Assembly (NCBI RefSeq): GCF_001561915.1
Contig: NZ_LSKU01000001.1
Span: forward strand, 1,761,074 to 1,798,538
DNA from: Tepidibacillus decaturensis
Lineage (GTDB): Bacteria; Bacillota; Bacilli; Tepidibacillales; Tepidibacillaceae
DNA length: 37,465 bases
Direction of reading: 5' to 3'
Below, in pieces: positions 8,721 through 18,577 of this stretch (position 1 is the stretch's first letter; each line of letters opens with the position of its first letter). Both the position numbers and the translations under genes were made by a program. The notes beneath the pieces were generated by a model, which saw nothing but the letters and a program-made list of their open reading frames with translations, was not told the origin of the DNA and made no database searches.

Positions 8721-10277
8721 TTATCCGATTTCTCTTTGAGCAACATTTAGATAGTCCAATCGACCTTTTTTGTGAATGGCACGATTCATGGCATCAATAT
8801 ATGCTTTAGCACTTGCCTCCACGATATTGGTTGACATGCCTCGACCAGAAAAAAGTTCACCTTGATATTCTACTTTGATATGAACACTTCCAACTGCATC
8901 TCTTCCGTAGCCCACAGACTTAATTTGATAATCTTTTAAATGAATGGTAAGTTCAGATACACGATCAATAGCGTTATAGACTGCATCGATAAGTCCATCT
9001 CCGCGAGCTGCTTCCTCCTTATATTCGCCATTAGGTAGCTTAACACGCACCATTGCTGTAGAAACGGCAGTATCGCCTGCAATGTGAAGATAATCTAACT
9101 GATACTCTTCCTCTTTTTTGCTTTCTTTTAATTGTTGTTCATCGATAATCATCATTAAATCATCATCGATAATCTCTTTCTTTTTCATCGTGAGCTCCTT
9201 AAATTTTTGAAAAGCTACATTTACTTGCTCATCCGTTAAAGTAAAACCAAGCGCAACCAATCTTTCTCTAAAAGCATGACGGCCAGAATGTTTTCCTAAA
9301 ACGAGTTTATTACTTGGAAATCCAACAACCTCTGGTCGAATAATTTCATAGGTTAATCTTTCTTTTAGTATCCCATCTTGGTGAATTCCAGATTCATGTG
9401 CAAAGGCATTTGCACCAACAATCGCTTTGTTTCCTGGAACGATCATCCCTGTAAGTTTACTTACTAATTTACTAGAACGTGCAATTTGTTCTAATTGCAT
9501 ATTGGTGGTTGCGTTAAAATAATCCTTCCTAGTGTATAAAGCAGTAGCCACTTCTTCTAGTGCGGCATTTCCTGCCCTTTCACCAATTCCATTGATCGTT
9601 CCTTCGATTTGATCAGCTCCATTTTCAATTGCTGCTAGGGTATTGGCAACAGCTAGCCCTAAATCATCATGACAATGGGCACTAAACCATACTCGATCAC
9701 TGTTAGGAACCTTTTCCTTAAGATATTTGAACATGGCTCCATATTCATTTGGCATCATGTATCCTACTGTATCAGGAATATTGACAATCGTTACCCCTGC
9801 ATCAATAATGGCTTTAGTAAATCTAGCCAAAAACTCTAATTCACTTCTTCCAGCATCTTCAGCAGAAAATTGCACATTTTGGAAATATCGCTTTGCGTAT
9901 TTCACCATCTCAACAGCTGTCTCTAATACCTCATCAGGAGATTTACGCAATTTATATTGCATATGGATAGGCGAGGTGGCAATAAACATATGAATTCTCG
10001 CATCTTCTGCATGTTTAATTGCCTCATAAACAGAGTCAATATCTGTCTTTGTCGCCCTTGCAAAACCAACAATCGTTGCTCCTTTAACCTCATCTGCGAT
10101 TTTTTTTACAGCTTGAAAATCTCCTGGTGATGCAATAGGAAACCCTGCCTCTATTGCATCAACCCCTAATCGAACCAACTGTTTGGCAATCTCCTTTTTC
10201 TCACTTTCATTCAAATTAACACCTGCTGATTGCTCTCCATCCCTTAATGTTGTATCAAGCACCTTAACCTTTCGCAT
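8721..10277 (-). CDS. leuA: 2-isopropylmalate synthase
   Basis: LeuA condenses acetyl-CoA with 2-oxoisovalerate, the committed step to leucine. The TIM-barrel begins with [14 protein letters not shown], has the metal-binding [14 protein letters not shown] segment and the [14 protein letters not shown] loop. The C-terminal 130 residues form the LeuA allosteric domain, with [14 protein letters not shown] and a final [10 protein letters not shown]-type helix, so feedback by leucine is expected. The frame is open for seven further codons upstream, but I place the start at the internal ATG because GGGGGA lies 6 nt before it, and the resulting 518 aa matches Bacillus LeuA. It follows ilvC closely. 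Confidence 0.95.
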   Translation of the reverse strand: MRKVKVLDTTLRDGEQSAGVNLNESEKKEIAKQLVRLGVDAIEAGFPIASPGDFQAVKKIADEVKGATIVGFARATKTDIDSVYEAIKHAEDARIHMFIATSPIHMQYKLRKSPDEVLETAVEMVKYAKRYFQNVQFSAEDAGRSELEFLARFTKAIIDAGVTIVNIPDTVGYMMPNEYGAMFKYLKEKVPNSDRVWFSAHCHDDLGLAVANTLAAIENGADQIEGTINGIGERAGNAALEEVATALYTRKDYFNATTNMQLEQIARSSKLVSKLTGMIVPGNKAIVGANAFAHESGIHQDGILKERLTYEIIRPEVVGFPSNKLVLGKHSGRHAFRERLVALGFTLTDEQVNVAFQKFKELTMKKKEIIDDDLMMIIDEQQLKESKKEEEYQLDYLHIAGDTAVSTAMVRVKLPNGEYKEEAARGDGLIDAVYNAIDRVSELTIHLKDYQIKSVGYGRDAVGSVHIKVEYQGELFSGRGMSTNIVEASAKAYIDAMNRAIHKKGRLDYLNVAQREIG

Positions 10278-10299
10278 TTGAGGTCCCCCATTTCCCATT

Positions 10300-11292
10300 T
10301 TATTTTTTCACCTTGACAAAAGGCATCATTTCTCGTAGCTTTGTTCCTACCTGTTCAATCATATGTTCCTGTTCCTTGCGATTGATCGCATTAAAAACTG
10401 GTCTTCCCACCTGATTTTCCAAAATCCAACTCTTTGCAAACTCCCCATTTTGGATTTCGCTTAATACCTTTTTCATTTCTTTTCTAGTCTCTTCAGTAAT
10501 AATCCGTTTTCCTGTCATGAAATCTCCATATTGTGCTGTATCGCTAATGGAATAACGCATATAGCTAAGTCCGCCTTCATACATCAAATCAACAATCAGC
10601 TTTAATTCATGCAAACATTCAAAATAGGCAATTTCTGGCTGGTATCCTGCATCTGTTAAGGTATCAAAACCTGCTTTGACTAATTCAGTAACTCCACCAC
10701 ATAATACCGCTTGTTCTCCAAAAAGGTCTGTTTCTGTTTCTTCTTTAAACGTGGTTTCAATTACTCCTGCTCTGGTACAACCAATTCCTTTGGCATAAGC
10801 TAAAGCAACTTCCTTCGCTTGCCCTGAGGCATCTTGATAAACAGCTAGTAATCCAGGAACTCCAGCGCCTTGTTCATAGGTTCGACGTACCAGATGGCCT
10901 GGGCTTTTTGGTGCCACCATAATAACATCATGTTCTGAAGATGGCACAATTTGGCCGTAATGAATATTAAACCCGTGGGAAAAAACCAAAGTTGCGCCTG
11001 GTTTCAAGTTAGGCTCTACCTCTTCTTTGTACACGAAAGCTTGACGTTCATCTGGAAGCAGAATCTGGACAAGATCTGCTAAGGCTACCGCATCACTAAC
11101 CGTATAAACTTCAAATCCATCTTTCTCTGCCTGTGTCCATGATTTACCTTTCCTTAAACCAATCACAACGTGAAATCCACTATCCCGTAAATTTTGTGCT
11201 TGTGCATGACCTTGACTACCATAGCCAATCACCGCAATTGTTTTCCCTTGTAAAACTTCCAAATTAGCATCTTGATCATAGTACATTTTCAT
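10300..11292 (-). CDS. ilvC: Ketol-acid reductoisomerase (class I)
   Basis: IlvC rearranges and reduces acetolactate or acetohydroxybutyrate with NAD(P)H and Mg2+, on the path to valine, leucine and isoleucine. The 330-aa length is that of the class I enzyme. The Rossmann motif [17 protein letters not shown] lies near residue 22. The cofactor loop LRKGKSW carries a lysine and a serine that suit the NADPH phosphate. The C-terminal knotted domain has the metal-binding [12 protein letters not shown] and [17 protein letters not shown] segments. GGAGGAG lies before the ATG. An 88-nt AT-rich spacer separates it from ilvN with no clear terminator. Confidence 0.96.
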   Translation of the reverse strand: MKMYYDQDANLEVLQGKTIAVIGYGSQGHAQAQNLRDSGFHVVIGLRKGKSWTQAEKDGFEVYTVSDAVALADLVQILLPDERQAFVYKEEVEPNLKPGATLVFSHGFNIHYGQIVPSSEHDVIMVAPKSPGHLVRRTYEQGAGVPGLLAVYQDASGQAKEVALAYAKGIGCTRAGVIETTFKEETETDLFGEQAVLCGGVTELVKAGFDTLTDAGYQPEIAYFECLHELKLIVDLMYEGGLSYMRYSISDTAQYGDFMTGKRIITEETRKEMKKVLSEIQNGEFAKSWILENQVGRPVFNAINRKEQEHMIEQVGTKLREMMPFVKVKK

Positions 11293-11380
11293 CGTTTTTT
11301 CTCCTCCTAGGTATTTAATATTTTTAATATTCAGATAATGTAAATTGTAAGTATATATCTTTCATATGGATATTTTCCTT

Positions 11381-11854
11381 TTAACCTCTTTGAATTGCAG
11401 CAAATCCTGTACGTACCAAATCTTTAATTCCATACGGACGAAGCAATTCAATCATGGCGTTCAATTTATCTTCATCCCCTGTTGCCTGAATGGTAATCGT
11501 ATTATGAGATACGTCTACAACTGTTGTTCGAAATGGCTCAACTAAATTGGTGATTTCCGGCAATGAAGCAGGATTTGCTCTCACTTTTACCATGACCAAT
11601 TCCCTTGTCACAATCGGTTCATTCGTAATATCCATCACCTTATGAACATCAATTTGCTTATGCAACTGTTTCTTCACTTGTTCAACCAATGATTGATCGC
11701 CATGGACTACAATCGTCATTCGGGATAAGCCTATTCCTTCTGTCCTTCCAACAGTAATCGAATCGATATTAAACCCCCTTCGGTTAAACATCCCTGCAAT
11801 TCTTGTTAACACACCAGCTTGATCATTGACGATAATCGATAAAGTATGCTTCAT
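11381..11854 (-). CDS. ilvN: Acetolactate synthase small (regulatory) subunit
   Basis: The 157-aa regulatory subunit carries an N-terminal ACT domain, with LSIIVNDQAGVLTRIAGMF then RRGFNIDSITVGRTE, the site where valine normally binds for feedback inhibition. The C-terminal half is the second ACT-like domain of the ALS small subunit family. Its ATG overlaps the ilvB stop by one base (TAATG), so the two subunits should be made in a coupled way. In B. subtilis the equivalent gene is called ilvH. Confidence 0.95.
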   Translation of the reverse strand: MKHTLSIIVNDQAGVLTRIAGMFNRRGFNIDSITVGRTEGIGLSRMTIVVHGDQSLVEQVKKQLHKQIDVHKVMDITNEPIVTRELVMVKVRANPASLPEITNLVEPFRTTVVDVSHNTITIQATGDEDKLNAMIELLRPYGIKDLVRTGFAAIQRG

Positions 11855-13584
11855 TAGAAATCATCCCCTTCCATCGCTTCATCCAAAGAAGCTCCAGCAG
11901 GAACAAATGGAAAAACATTTTCTTCATTTTCAACTATAAAATTCATCACAACAGGTCCAGGATGGTTGAATGCTTTTTCAATCACTTCAGTTACTTCTTC
12001 TTTCTTCGTTGCCTTCAATCCGAGAATCCCATAAGCATCTGCAAGTTTAACAAAATCTGGATTCGTAATGGTTGTAGAAGAATAACGTCGTTCATTAAAT
12101 AGCTCTTGCCATTGCCGTACCATGCCTAAAAAAGAATTATTCATAATCGCTAACTTAATCGGGATATTTTCTTGTGCAACTGTCGCCAACTCTTGAATAT
12201 TCATTTGAATGCTTCCATCACCTGAAATACAAATCACTTGTTTATCTGGATGAGCTAACTGGGCACCGATTGCTGCAGGTAAGCCAAACCCCATCGTTCC
12301 AAGACCACCTGAAGTTAATAGGGTTCTAGGTTTTTCGAATTTAAAAAATTGTGCCGTCCACATTTGATGTTGCCCAACATCGGTAGAAACGATTGCATCC
12401 TGACTCGCAAAATCGGATAATCGTTCAATGACATATTGAGTTTTTATTCGTTCTTTAGAATCCCTGTATCTTACTGGTTTTTCCTTTTTTAATTGTTGTA
12501 GATGTTCGATCCAATCGCTATGATGAAGGTGTTTTGTTTCTTTGACCAATTTTTGTAGTACACGTTTCACATCACCAACTAGTGGTAAATGTGCAGTAAC
12601 CACTTTGCCAACTTCTGCTGGATCAATATCGACATGAATCAGTTTTGCTTTTGGTGCAAATCTTTCAATTTTTCCTGTCACACGATCGCTAAATCTCATA
12701 CCAAAAGCAATGAGTAAATCCGCATTTTGAATCGCATGATTGGCAGTTACGGTTCCATGCATTCCAGGCATCCCTAACCATAGAGGATGGCTTGCAGGAA
12801 ACCCTCCTATTCCCATCAGTGTGGTGGTTACAGGAATCTGTAATTTTTCCGCAAATTGAAGCAGTTCCTTAGAAGCATTGGAAAGAATGACTCCCCCACC
12901 AGCTAGGATAAGTGGCCTTTTCGCTTGTTGAATCGTTTTGATTACTTTCGTCACTTGACTAGGATTTGGATCAACTGTGGGTTGGTAGCTAGGAATATGA
13001 ACCGTTTCTGGATAAACAAATGGTGCTGACTGAACCGAAATATCTTTTGGGATGTCGATTAAAACAGGACCTGGACGACCTGTCCTAGCAATGTAAAAAG
13101 CTTCTTTTAAGATTTTCGGTAAATCTTCTATTCTTTGTACTAAGTAGTTGTGCTTGGTTATTGGCATCGTAATCCCTGTAATGTCTGCTTCTTGAAAAGC
13201 ATCTGTTCCAATGTATGAGGTTGGAACCTGACCAGTTATTACGACAAGTGGAATAGAATCCATAAATGCGTTTGTAATTCCTGTTACTAAATTAGTGGCA
13301 CCAGGGCCAGAGGTGGCTATACAAACCCCAACTTTTCCCGTTGCCCTCGCATAACCATCGGCTGCATGGATCGCACCTTGTTCATGCCGGGAAAGGACAT
13401 GCTTTAAACCAGAATCATACAATGCATCATAAATGGGAATAACCGCCCCACCAGGATAGCCAAACAGGACATCAACTCCTTCTTGTTTTAAACACTCAAC
13501 CACCATCTCCGCACCCGTTTTCATCACGATTACCGGTTCCTCTACCAATTGCTCCTCTACATGCTGATAGGCTTCTGCTCGCAT
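11854..13584 (-). CDS. ilvB: Acetolactate synthase large (catalytic) subunit
   Basis: IlvB is the ThDP-, FAD- and Mg2+-dependent enzyme that joins pyruvate with pyruvate or 2-oxobutyrate. Visible hallmarks are VLFGYPGGAVIPIYDAL, the catalytic-glutamate segment RHEQGAIHAADGYARATG, and the ThDP-binding GDGSIQMNIQELATV ending in NNSFLGMVRQWQ. The open frame runs 45 codons further upstream and touches ilvD. I start at the internal ATG at 13584 because AAAGGTGG lies just before it, and 576 aa then matches the family and begins MRAEAYQHVEEQ. This leaves a 122-nt spacer after ilvD that contains a small hairpin. Confidence 0.95.
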   Translation of the reverse strand: MRAEAYQHVEEQLVEEPVIVMKTGAEMVVECLKQEGVDVLFGYPGGAVIPIYDALYDSGLKHVLSRHEQGAIHAADGYARATGKVGVCIATSGPGATNLVTGITNAFMDSIPLVVITGQVPTSYIGTDAFQEADITGITMPITKHNYLVQRIEDLPKILKEAFYIARTGRPGPVLIDIPKDISVQSAPFVYPETVHIPSYQPTVDPNPSQVTKVIKTIQQAKRPLILAGGGVILSNASKELLQFAEKLQIPVTTTLMGIGGFPASHPLWLGMPGMHGTVTANHAIQNADLLIAFGMRFSDRVTGKIERFAPKAKLIHVDIDPAEVGKVVTAHLPLVGDVKRVLQKLVKETKHLHHSDWIEHLQQLKKEKPVRYRDSKERIKTQYVIERLSDFASQDAIVSTDVGQHQMWTAQFFKFEKPRTLLTSGGLGTMGFGLPAAIGAQLAHPDKQVICISGDGSIQMNIQELATVAQENIPIKLAIMNNSFLGMVRQWQELFNERRYSSTTITNPDFVKLADAYGILGLKATKKEEVTEVIEKAFNHPGPVVMNFIVENEENVFPFVPAGASLDEAMEGDDF

Positions 13585-13663
13585 TTTCTCTCCACCTTTC
13601 TCTCCATTTTTAATAAAGAAACTAAACCTCTCTTTCCCATATTCCTGGCCCCCGCAAAAGTAA

Positions 13664-13679
13664 TCGGAGTTCGCTCCGA
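13664..13679. other. Intercistronic hairpin between ilvD and ilvB
   Basis: TCGGAG and CTCCGA form a 6-bp stem with a 4-nt loop that reads CGAA on the transcribed minus strand. No T-tract follows, so it is not a terminator. It may stabilise or mark a processing site in the message; this is inference only. Confidence 0.45.
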
Positions 13680-13706
13680 AGATAGTTGTCACTTTTATGG
13701 GAAATT

Positions 13707-15374
13707 TTAATACTTCCAAACTGCCCCTGTATTTGCTGATGTGACGTATTGTGCGTAGCGTTTTAAATATCCTTTTAAGTCCTTCTTGACATATGGGTTT
13801 TCTTTTAAACGATTCAATCGACTTTCCATTTCTTCTTCGCTTAATTCAACTTCAATTTTTCGGGCTGGAATGTCGACGGAAATGATGTCTCCTTCTTCAA
13901 CTGCTGCAATTGGACCAAAGGCAGCTGCTTCCGGTGAAACATGGCCAATCGATGCACCGCGTGTTGCTCCTGAAAACCGTCCATCCGTAATCAAGGCGAC
14001 ACTTGAATCTAATCCCATACCTGCCAAGGCAGAAGTAGGAGTTAACATTTCTCTCATGCCTGGACCCCCTTTTGGCCCTTCGTAACGGATGACAACGACA
14101 TCCCCTGAATGGATTCTTCCACCCATAATTGCTTCTACTGCTTCTTCTTCCCCGTTAAATACTCTTGCTGGGCCTTGATGAACTAACATTTCTGGTGCAA
14201 CAGCTCCTTGTTTTACAACTGCCCCATTTGGAGCTAGATTACCAAAAAGAAGGGCCAATCCTCCTGTTTGTGAATAAGGATCTTCTACAGATCGGATGAC
14301 ATCTTTATTTTTTACCTCCATCTTCGAAATCGTTTCTTCTAAGGTTTTTCCTGATACAGTAAGCACTTCTTTATTTAAATACCCATGATCCATCAATTCT
14401 TTCATCACTGCAGATACCCCACCAGCCCGGTCTAAGACTTCCACATGATTAGAACCAGCAGGACTTAATTTGCAAAGTTGCGGGGTTTCAGCAGAAATTT
14501 GGTTAATTTCTTCTAAGGTGAGCTTTACTCCCATTTCATGGGCAATCGCTAACACATGAAGAACTGTATTGGATGACCCTCCCAAAGCCATATCTACTTT
14601 TAATGCATTTTCAAATGCTGCTTTGGTCATTATCTGACTTGGACGAATGTCTTTTTCTACTAATTCCATGATTTTCATCCCAGCGTATTTGGCTAACCGA
14701 TCTCTTGCTGCCATCACAGCAGGAATCGTTCCATTTCCAGGTAACGCCATTCCAAGGGCTTCTGTTAAACAATTCATTGAATTTGCTGTAAACATTCCTG
14801 AACAGCTACCACCACCTGGGCAAGCACTTTCTTCTAAAATCTGTAATTCTTCTTCTGACATTTTACCTGCTTTTACTGCGCCAACCGCTTCAAAAACAGT
14901 AGATAAGTCTACATATTGTTCTCCAACTTGGCCAGCTAACATCGCGCCACCGCTTAAAATGATGGAAGGAAGGTTTAATCTTGCTGCAGCCATTAACATA
15001 CCTGGAACCACTTTATCACAGTTTGGCATTAAAACTAGACCATCGAATTGATGTGCAGACACTACTGTTTCAACACTATCTGTAATCAATTCACGACTGG
15101 CTAAAGAATACTGCATTCCCGTATGGTTCATCGCAATCCCATCACATACGGCAATCGTATTCACTTCAAATGGAGTACCGCCCGCCATTCTAATTCCTGC
15201 TTTCACTTCTTCAGCTAACCGACGTAAATGTTTGTGACCGGGCACGATCTCACTAAAGGAATTCACTACACCAATCAGTGGTTGTTGTAGCTCTTCATCG
15301 GTAATCCCCATTGCTTTAAACAAAGCTCTGTGTGGTGCTCTTTCAATTCCTTTTGTTACTTTATGTGAATTCAT
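13707..15374 (-). CDS. ilvD: Dihydroxy-acid dehydratase
   Basis: IlvD dehydrates dihydroxy-isovalerate and dihydroxy-methylvalerate to the 2-oxo acids that precede valine, leucine and isoleucine. The 555-aa protein shows the iron-sulfur and Mg2+ segments of the IlvD/Edd family: [13 protein letters not shown], then [18 protein letters not shown], and near the C-terminus [31 protein letters not shown] lies before the ATG. It is the promoter-proximal gene, directly behind the T-box leader. In B. subtilis ilvD is not part of the ilv-leu operon, so the arrangement here is more compact. Confidence 0.96.
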   Translation of the reverse strand: MNSHKVTKGIERAPHRALFKAMGITDEELQQPLIGVVNSFSEIVPGHKHLRRLAEEVKAGIRMAGGTPFEVNTIAVCDGIAMNHTGMQYSLASRELITDSVETVVSAHQFDGLVLMPNCDKVVPGMLMAAARLNLPSIILSGGAMLAGQVGEQYVDLSTVFEAVGAVKAGKMSEEELQILEESACPGGGSCSGMFTANSMNCLTEALGMALPGNGTIPAVMAARDRLAKYAGMKIMELVEKDIRPSQIMTKAAFENALKVDMALGGSSNTVLHVLAIAHEMGVKLTLEEINQISAETPQLCKLSPAGSNHVEVLDRAGGVSAVMKELMDHGYLNKEVLTVSGKTLEETISKMEVKNKDVIRSVEDPYSQTGGLALLFGNLAPNGAVVKQGAVAPEMLVHQGPARVFNGEEEAVEAIMGGRIHSGDVVVIRYEGPKGGPGMREMLTPTSALAGMGLDSSVALITDGRFSGATRGASIGHVSPEAAAFGPIAAVEEGDIISVDIPARKIEVELSEEEMESRLNRLKENPYVKKDLKGYLKRYAQYVTSANTGAVWKY

Positions 15375-15407
15375 CTGTTTTCTTCCTCCCTCGCTTTAGT
15401 TTGTTTA

Positions 15408-15444
15408 GCTTGTATATTCCATCATTGCTTTTGGAATATACAAA
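15408..15444. repeat. Palindromic repeat copy in the ilvD 5' untranslated region
   Basis: TTGTATATTCC (15410-15420) and GGAATATACAA (15433-15443) are exact inverted repeats around a 12-nt centre. The copy directly abuts the T-tract of the T-box terminator and lies before the ilvD ribosome site. It is the same family as the full copy at 4968-5009. Confidence 0.7.
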
Positions 15445-15777
15445 AAAGACTCCATTCCAAATGACATGAATTTTCACATCATTTGGGACGAAGTCTTCGT
15501 GGTACCACCCATCTTCGCTTTCCTTTTCACAAAGGAAAACCTCGATACGTGCAGTAAAAGATTGCACGTCATGGCGTAACGGCCAAGGCCGAACTTTATT
15601 ACTGTGATCTATATCGATCAGTTCACAAAGTTGATTCAAAGGTGAGTTCGCAAAGGGGTTACGGCTAAGATCTCAGCTTTCCTTAGCTCTCTGAACATAA
15701 CGGTTTCCTTTGTTACTTGTCCTTATCATCATCTTTTTACGTATTGCTTAACAACTGCTTTAATTTTTTAAAGTGTT
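15442..15777 (-). promoter_or_regulatory. T-box leader, probable leucine (CUC) specifier
   Basis: Read on the minus strand, the leader contains the AGAGAGCT box and GCTGAGA of stem I. A specifier region follows with GAACTCACCTTTGAA, in which CTC (15644-15646) is in the usual specifier position. The near-invariant T-box sequence GGGTGGTACCACG is at 15498-15510. A terminator stem (CCAAATGA with TCATTTGG, extended by flanking pairs) ends in six T residues at 15442-15447. Uncharged leucyl-tRNA should pair with the specifier and the T-box and favour the antiterminator, turning on all eight genes. A 92-codon open frame inside the leader is a by-product of this structure. Confidence 0.93.
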
Positions 15778-15783
15778 ATTGGA

Positions 15784-15812
15784 ATTATAATGCCGTATAA
15801 TTTACATGTCAA
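15784..15812 (-). promoter_or_regulatory. Sigma-A promoter of the ilv-leu operon
   Basis: On the minus strand a perfect -35 TTGACA (complement of 15807-15812) and a perfect -10 TATAAT (complement of 15784-15789) are separated by exactly 17 nt. Transcription should begin near 15777, at the head of the T-box leader. A T-rich tract lies upstream. Confidence 0.92.
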
Positions 15813-15848
15813 TTGCTTTTTTTCTGAATTTTCGTTCTTGTAAATTTT

Positions 15849-15862
15849 TGAAAACGCTTAAC
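15849..15862. promoter_or_regulatory. cre-like box 1 upstream of the ilv promoter
   Basis: TGAAAACGCTTAAC matches the catabolite-responsive consensus TGNAANCGNWNNCA except near its end. Its centre lies about 79 nt upstream of the predicted ilv start. An upstream position fits activation; B. subtilis CcpA is known to activate its ilv-leu operon from an upstream cre. Confidence 0.5.
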
Positions 15863-15934
15863 CAATTGCCATTGTTGGACTTTTTGGTTTAAAAATTTTT
15901 TTTTAATTTTTATCTGAATTTCGTTTAAGAACAT

Positions 15935-15948
15935 TGAAAACGCTTTAT
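15935..15948. promoter_or_regulatory. cre-like box 2 upstream of the ilv promoter
   Basis: TGAAAACGCTTTAT shares eleven consecutive bases (TGAAAACGCTT) with box 1, 86 nt away and in the same orientation. It is weaker at its right end than a full cre. The centre is about 165 nt before the predicted start. Confidence 0.4.
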
Positions 15949-15978
15949 TTTAGCCTGTTTTACGTTATGCCAAATCAA

Positions 15979-16008
15979 AATGCTCCTACCTAGGTAGGAG
16001 CATTTTTT
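15979..16008. terminator. Terminator after the RluA-family gene
   Basis: AATGCTCCTAC and GTAGGAGCATT form an 11-bp stem closed by CTAG. On the minus strand it lies 33 nt after the pseudouridine synthase stop and is followed by TTTTGATTT. The plus-strand reading has an even better T-run, so it also insulates the ilv promoter region. Confidence 0.8.
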
Positions 16009-16036
16009 CCCTTTTTATTTATTTTTTTAATCTTAT

Positions 16037-16954
16037 CTAATTTTCATTTTTAAGTTCTCGAATCAGATTTTTTATATCTTCAGGTATAGGGGCTTCAATC
16101 TCAATTTTTTCGTGAAGAAATGGATGATTAAAGCTTAACTTTACTCCATGTAAAGCTTGGCGATTGATTCCCTTTTTCAACCCCCCATAAAGAGTATCCC
16201 CAAACAATGGGTGGCCAATATACTCAAGATGAACACGAATTTGATGAGTTCTTCCTGTATCTAGTTGAAGTTTAACCATTGATGCATGTTCAAAGGTTTC
16301 GATCACCTGGTAATGAGTGATTGCAGTGTCACCACCCGTTGATACTCTGCGACGTGTAGGATGATGACGATCTCTCCCTATAGGCAGATCAATGGTTCCT
16401 TTAGGAGGATTAGGAATTCCTGAGATAATGGCTAAGTACTCCCTCTTAATTTTACGTTCCCTTAAGTCTTCATCTAAAATCGCTTGAGCTAAAGCATGCT
16501 TCGCCACTAAGATTGCTCCTGTCGTATCCTTGTCCAAACGATGAATATGCCTTACTTTGGTTTGCAAACCTTGCGTTTGGTAATAAAAAGCAATTGCATG
16601 AGCCAATGTTCCTTTTTGGCTTGGATCTGTTGGATGAACAGAAATTCCACTTTGTTTGTTCACAACTAAAACATGATCGTCTTCGTAGAGAATGTCGATT
16701 GGAATTGGCTCTGGTTCTAGCCCGTAATTCTCTCGTTCAAAAACTTTTATCTGAAGCCGATCCCCTGGTTTTAGTCTGTAAGCTAGAAAGCTCTTTTTTC
16801 CGTTCAGCTGAATACCATTTCGATGTGTTAATTTTTGAACCATTCTTCCAGAGATTTGTAAGTTGGTTTTACACACTTCTTCGATCGTTTTCCCATGCTC
16901 TTGATTAGAAACGCGAAATTCCAACCATTCGCCTTTTCGTTGAATTGCCGACAT
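16037..16954 (-). CDS. RluA/RluD-family rRNA or tRNA pseudouridine synthase
   Basis: The 305-aa enzyme has an N-terminal S4-like RNA-binding region (residues about 15-80, with SGRMVQKLTHRNGIQLNGK and GDRLQIKV) and a catalytic domain. The catalytic aspartate lies in the signature RHIHRLDKDTTGAILVAK. Further family blocks are REYLAIISG, the RVST..G..A.THY segment and LDTGRTHQIRVHLEYIGHPLFGD. It isomerises uridine in structured RNA; which RNA is not evident from sequence. Bacillus has several paralogues (YlyB, YjbO, YhcT), so no symbol is given. Only 19 nt separate it from gnd on the same strand, so the two may be co-transcribed. Confidence 0.9.
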   Translation of the reverse strand: MSAIQRKGEWLEFRVSNQEHGKTIEEVCKTNLQISGRMVQKLTHRNGIQLNGKKSFLAYRLKPGDRLQIKVFERENYGLEPEPIPIDILYEDDHVLVVNKQSGISVHPTDPSQKGTLAHAIAFYYQTQGLQTKVRHIHRLDKDTTGAILVAKHALAQAILDEDLRERKIKREYLAIISGIPNPPKGTIDLPIGRDRHHPTRRRVSTGGDTAITHYQVIETFEHASMVKLQLDTGRTHQIRVHLEYIGHPLFGDTLYGGLKKGINRQALHGVKLSFNHPFLHEKIEIEAPIPEDIKNLIRELKNEN

Positions 16955-16973
16955 TCTATAACAACATCCTCAT

Positions 16974-18386
16974 CTATTTTTCTAACCATTCTGTATGGAA
17001 GGTACCCTCTTTATCGATTCGTTGATAGGTATGAGCTCCAAAATAATCCCTTTGGGCTTGAATTAAATTAGCTGGTAGTCTCTCAGTTCTGTAGCTGTCA
17101 TAATAAGCGATTGCGCTCGCAAAACCTGGTGCGGGAATTCCATTTAATACAGCAATCGATACCACTTTTCTTAAAGAATCTTGATAACTCTCAAGGATCT
17201 TTTGAAAATAAGGAGCCAATAATAAATTTTCTAATTGTGGATTCTGATCAAATGCATCTTTTATATTCTGTAAGAATTTCGCCCGAATAATGCAACCACC
17301 GCGCCAGCCCATAGCGATTTCTCCAAATTTTAAATTCCAATCATATTCTTTAGACGCGGCTTTTAATTGGGCAAAACCTTGTGCGTAAGAAATAATTTTG
17401 CTTGCATATAAAGCTCTTCTAATGTCTTCAATCCATTGCGTTTTATCTTCTGATAACGGTTCTCTCTTTGGACCATTTAAAATTTTACTAGCCTTGATAC
17501 GTTCATCTTTAAGTGCTGAAATAAAACGAGCAAATACAGACTCTGTAATGACTGGAAGGGGAACTCCTAAATCAAGAGCACCTTGACTTGTCCATTTCCC
17601 TGTTCCTTTTTGTCCTGCTGCATCCATAATCATATCTACTAGGGGTTTACCTGTTTCTTCGTCGATTTTGGTGAAAATATCTGCTGTGATTTCAATCAGA
17701 TAACTATCTAACTCTCCTTGCTTCCACTCAGAAAATACTTGATGCAGTTCGTTTGCATCTAATTGTAAAAGTTCTTTTAATAAATGATAAGATTCACTAA
17801 TCAGTTGCATATCACCATATTCAATTCCATTATGCACCATTTTTACATAATGACCTGCACCATTAGGGCCAATATAGGAACAACAAGGTTGGCCATCCAC
17901 TTCTGCAGCGATGCTTGTTAACATAGGCTCTACTAATTTATAGGCATCTTCTTGCCCCCCTGGCATAATTGCAGGGCCTTTTAATGCCCCTTCTTCTCCA
18001 CCGGAAATACCTGCGCCAATAAAGCGTATTCCTGCTGCTTCTAACTCTTTATTTCGTCTAATGGTGTCCATAAAATAGGCATTTCCACCGTCAATCAGAA
18101 TGTCCCCTTTTTCTAGATGGGGCTTTAGTTGATTGATCGTTGCATCAGTTGGTTCTCCTGCCTTGACCATAATAATAATTTTTCTTGGTTTTTCTAAGGA
18201 TTCAATAAATTCTTCAATACTATATGTACCAATAAGGTTCTTTCCTTTTGCCTCTTTTACTAATTCATCTGTTTTTTCACGAGAACGATTATATACAGAT
18301 ACGGAAAATCCTTTGCTCTCAATATTTAAGGCTAGATTCTTGCCCATAACGGCAAGACCTACCACACCAATTTGCTGTTTTGCCAT
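16974..18386 (-). CDS. gnd: 6-phosphogluconate dehydrogenase, decarboxylating
   Basis: Gnd oxidises 6-phosphogluconate to ribulose 5-phosphate and CO2 in the pentose phosphate pathway. The nucleotide-binding start is [20 protein letters not shown] with the cofactor loop [11 protein letters not shown], whose Asn-Arg-Ser pattern suits NADP+. The substrate site shows [19 protein letters not shown] and [22 protein letters not shown], and the tail has [20 protein letters not shown]. The frame can also begin at a GTG four codons earlier, but that GTG is inside the ribosome site AAAGGTGAG. The ATG at 18386 gives 470 aa, the normal length. Confidence 0.95.
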   Translation of the reverse strand: MAKQQIGVVGLAVMGKNLALNIESKGFSVSVYNRSREKTDELVKEAKGKNLIGTYSIEEFIESLEKPRKIIIMVKAGEPTDATINQLKPHLEKGDILIDGGNAYFMDTIRRNKELEAAGIRFIGAGISGGEEGALKGPAIMPGGQEDAYKLVEPMLTSIAAEVDGQPCCSYIGPNGAGHYVKMVHNGIEYGDMQLISESYHLLKELLQLDANELHQVFSEWKQGELDSYLIEITADIFTKIDEETGKPLVDMIMDAAGQKGTGKWTSQGALDLGVPLPVITESVFARFISALKDERIKASKILNGPKREPLSEDKTQWIEDIRRALYASKIISYAQGFAQLKAASKEYDWNLKFGEIAMGWRGGCIIRAKFLQNIKDAFDQNPQLENLLLAPYFQKILESYQDSLRKVVSIAVLNGIPAPGFASAIAYYDSYRTERLPANLIQAQRDYFGAHTYQRIDKEGTFHTEWLEK

Positions 18387-18533
18387 TTGCTTGCTCACCT
18401 TTCTTTATCAACTTTTTCCTATTTTGTAGGCTACCCTTCAACATGAAATGTATTCCATTTTTATAAACCCTATTTTATACTATCTCTTTTCATCCTTGGT
18501 TTCAATTGGGCAAGTATTCAATCTAACCAAAAG

Positions 18534-18577
18534 AAAAAAGGATGGCTCCAATCAGCTAAAGTAGGTAGCACATCCTT
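18534..18577 (-). terminator. Terminator ending the candidate RNA
   Basis: A 7-bp stem (18538-18544 with 18571-18577) is extended by three pairs beyond a single bulge (18545-18547 with 18567-18569). T6 on the minus strand corresponds to 18534-18539. It would also stop read-through from the gal operon before gnd. Confidence 0.75.

Noticed and set aside
15361-15639. 92-codon minus-strand open frame before ilvD
   Set aside because: It lies entirely over the T-box, terminator and palindrome; its composition follows RNA structure, and the real ilvD start has its own ribosome site.
15818-15832. CodY-like box TTTTTTCTGAATTTT before the ilv promoter
   Set aside because: Four mismatches to AATTTTCWGAAAATT in a very T-rich region; too weak to list, although CodY control of ilv-leu is known in B. 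subtilis.
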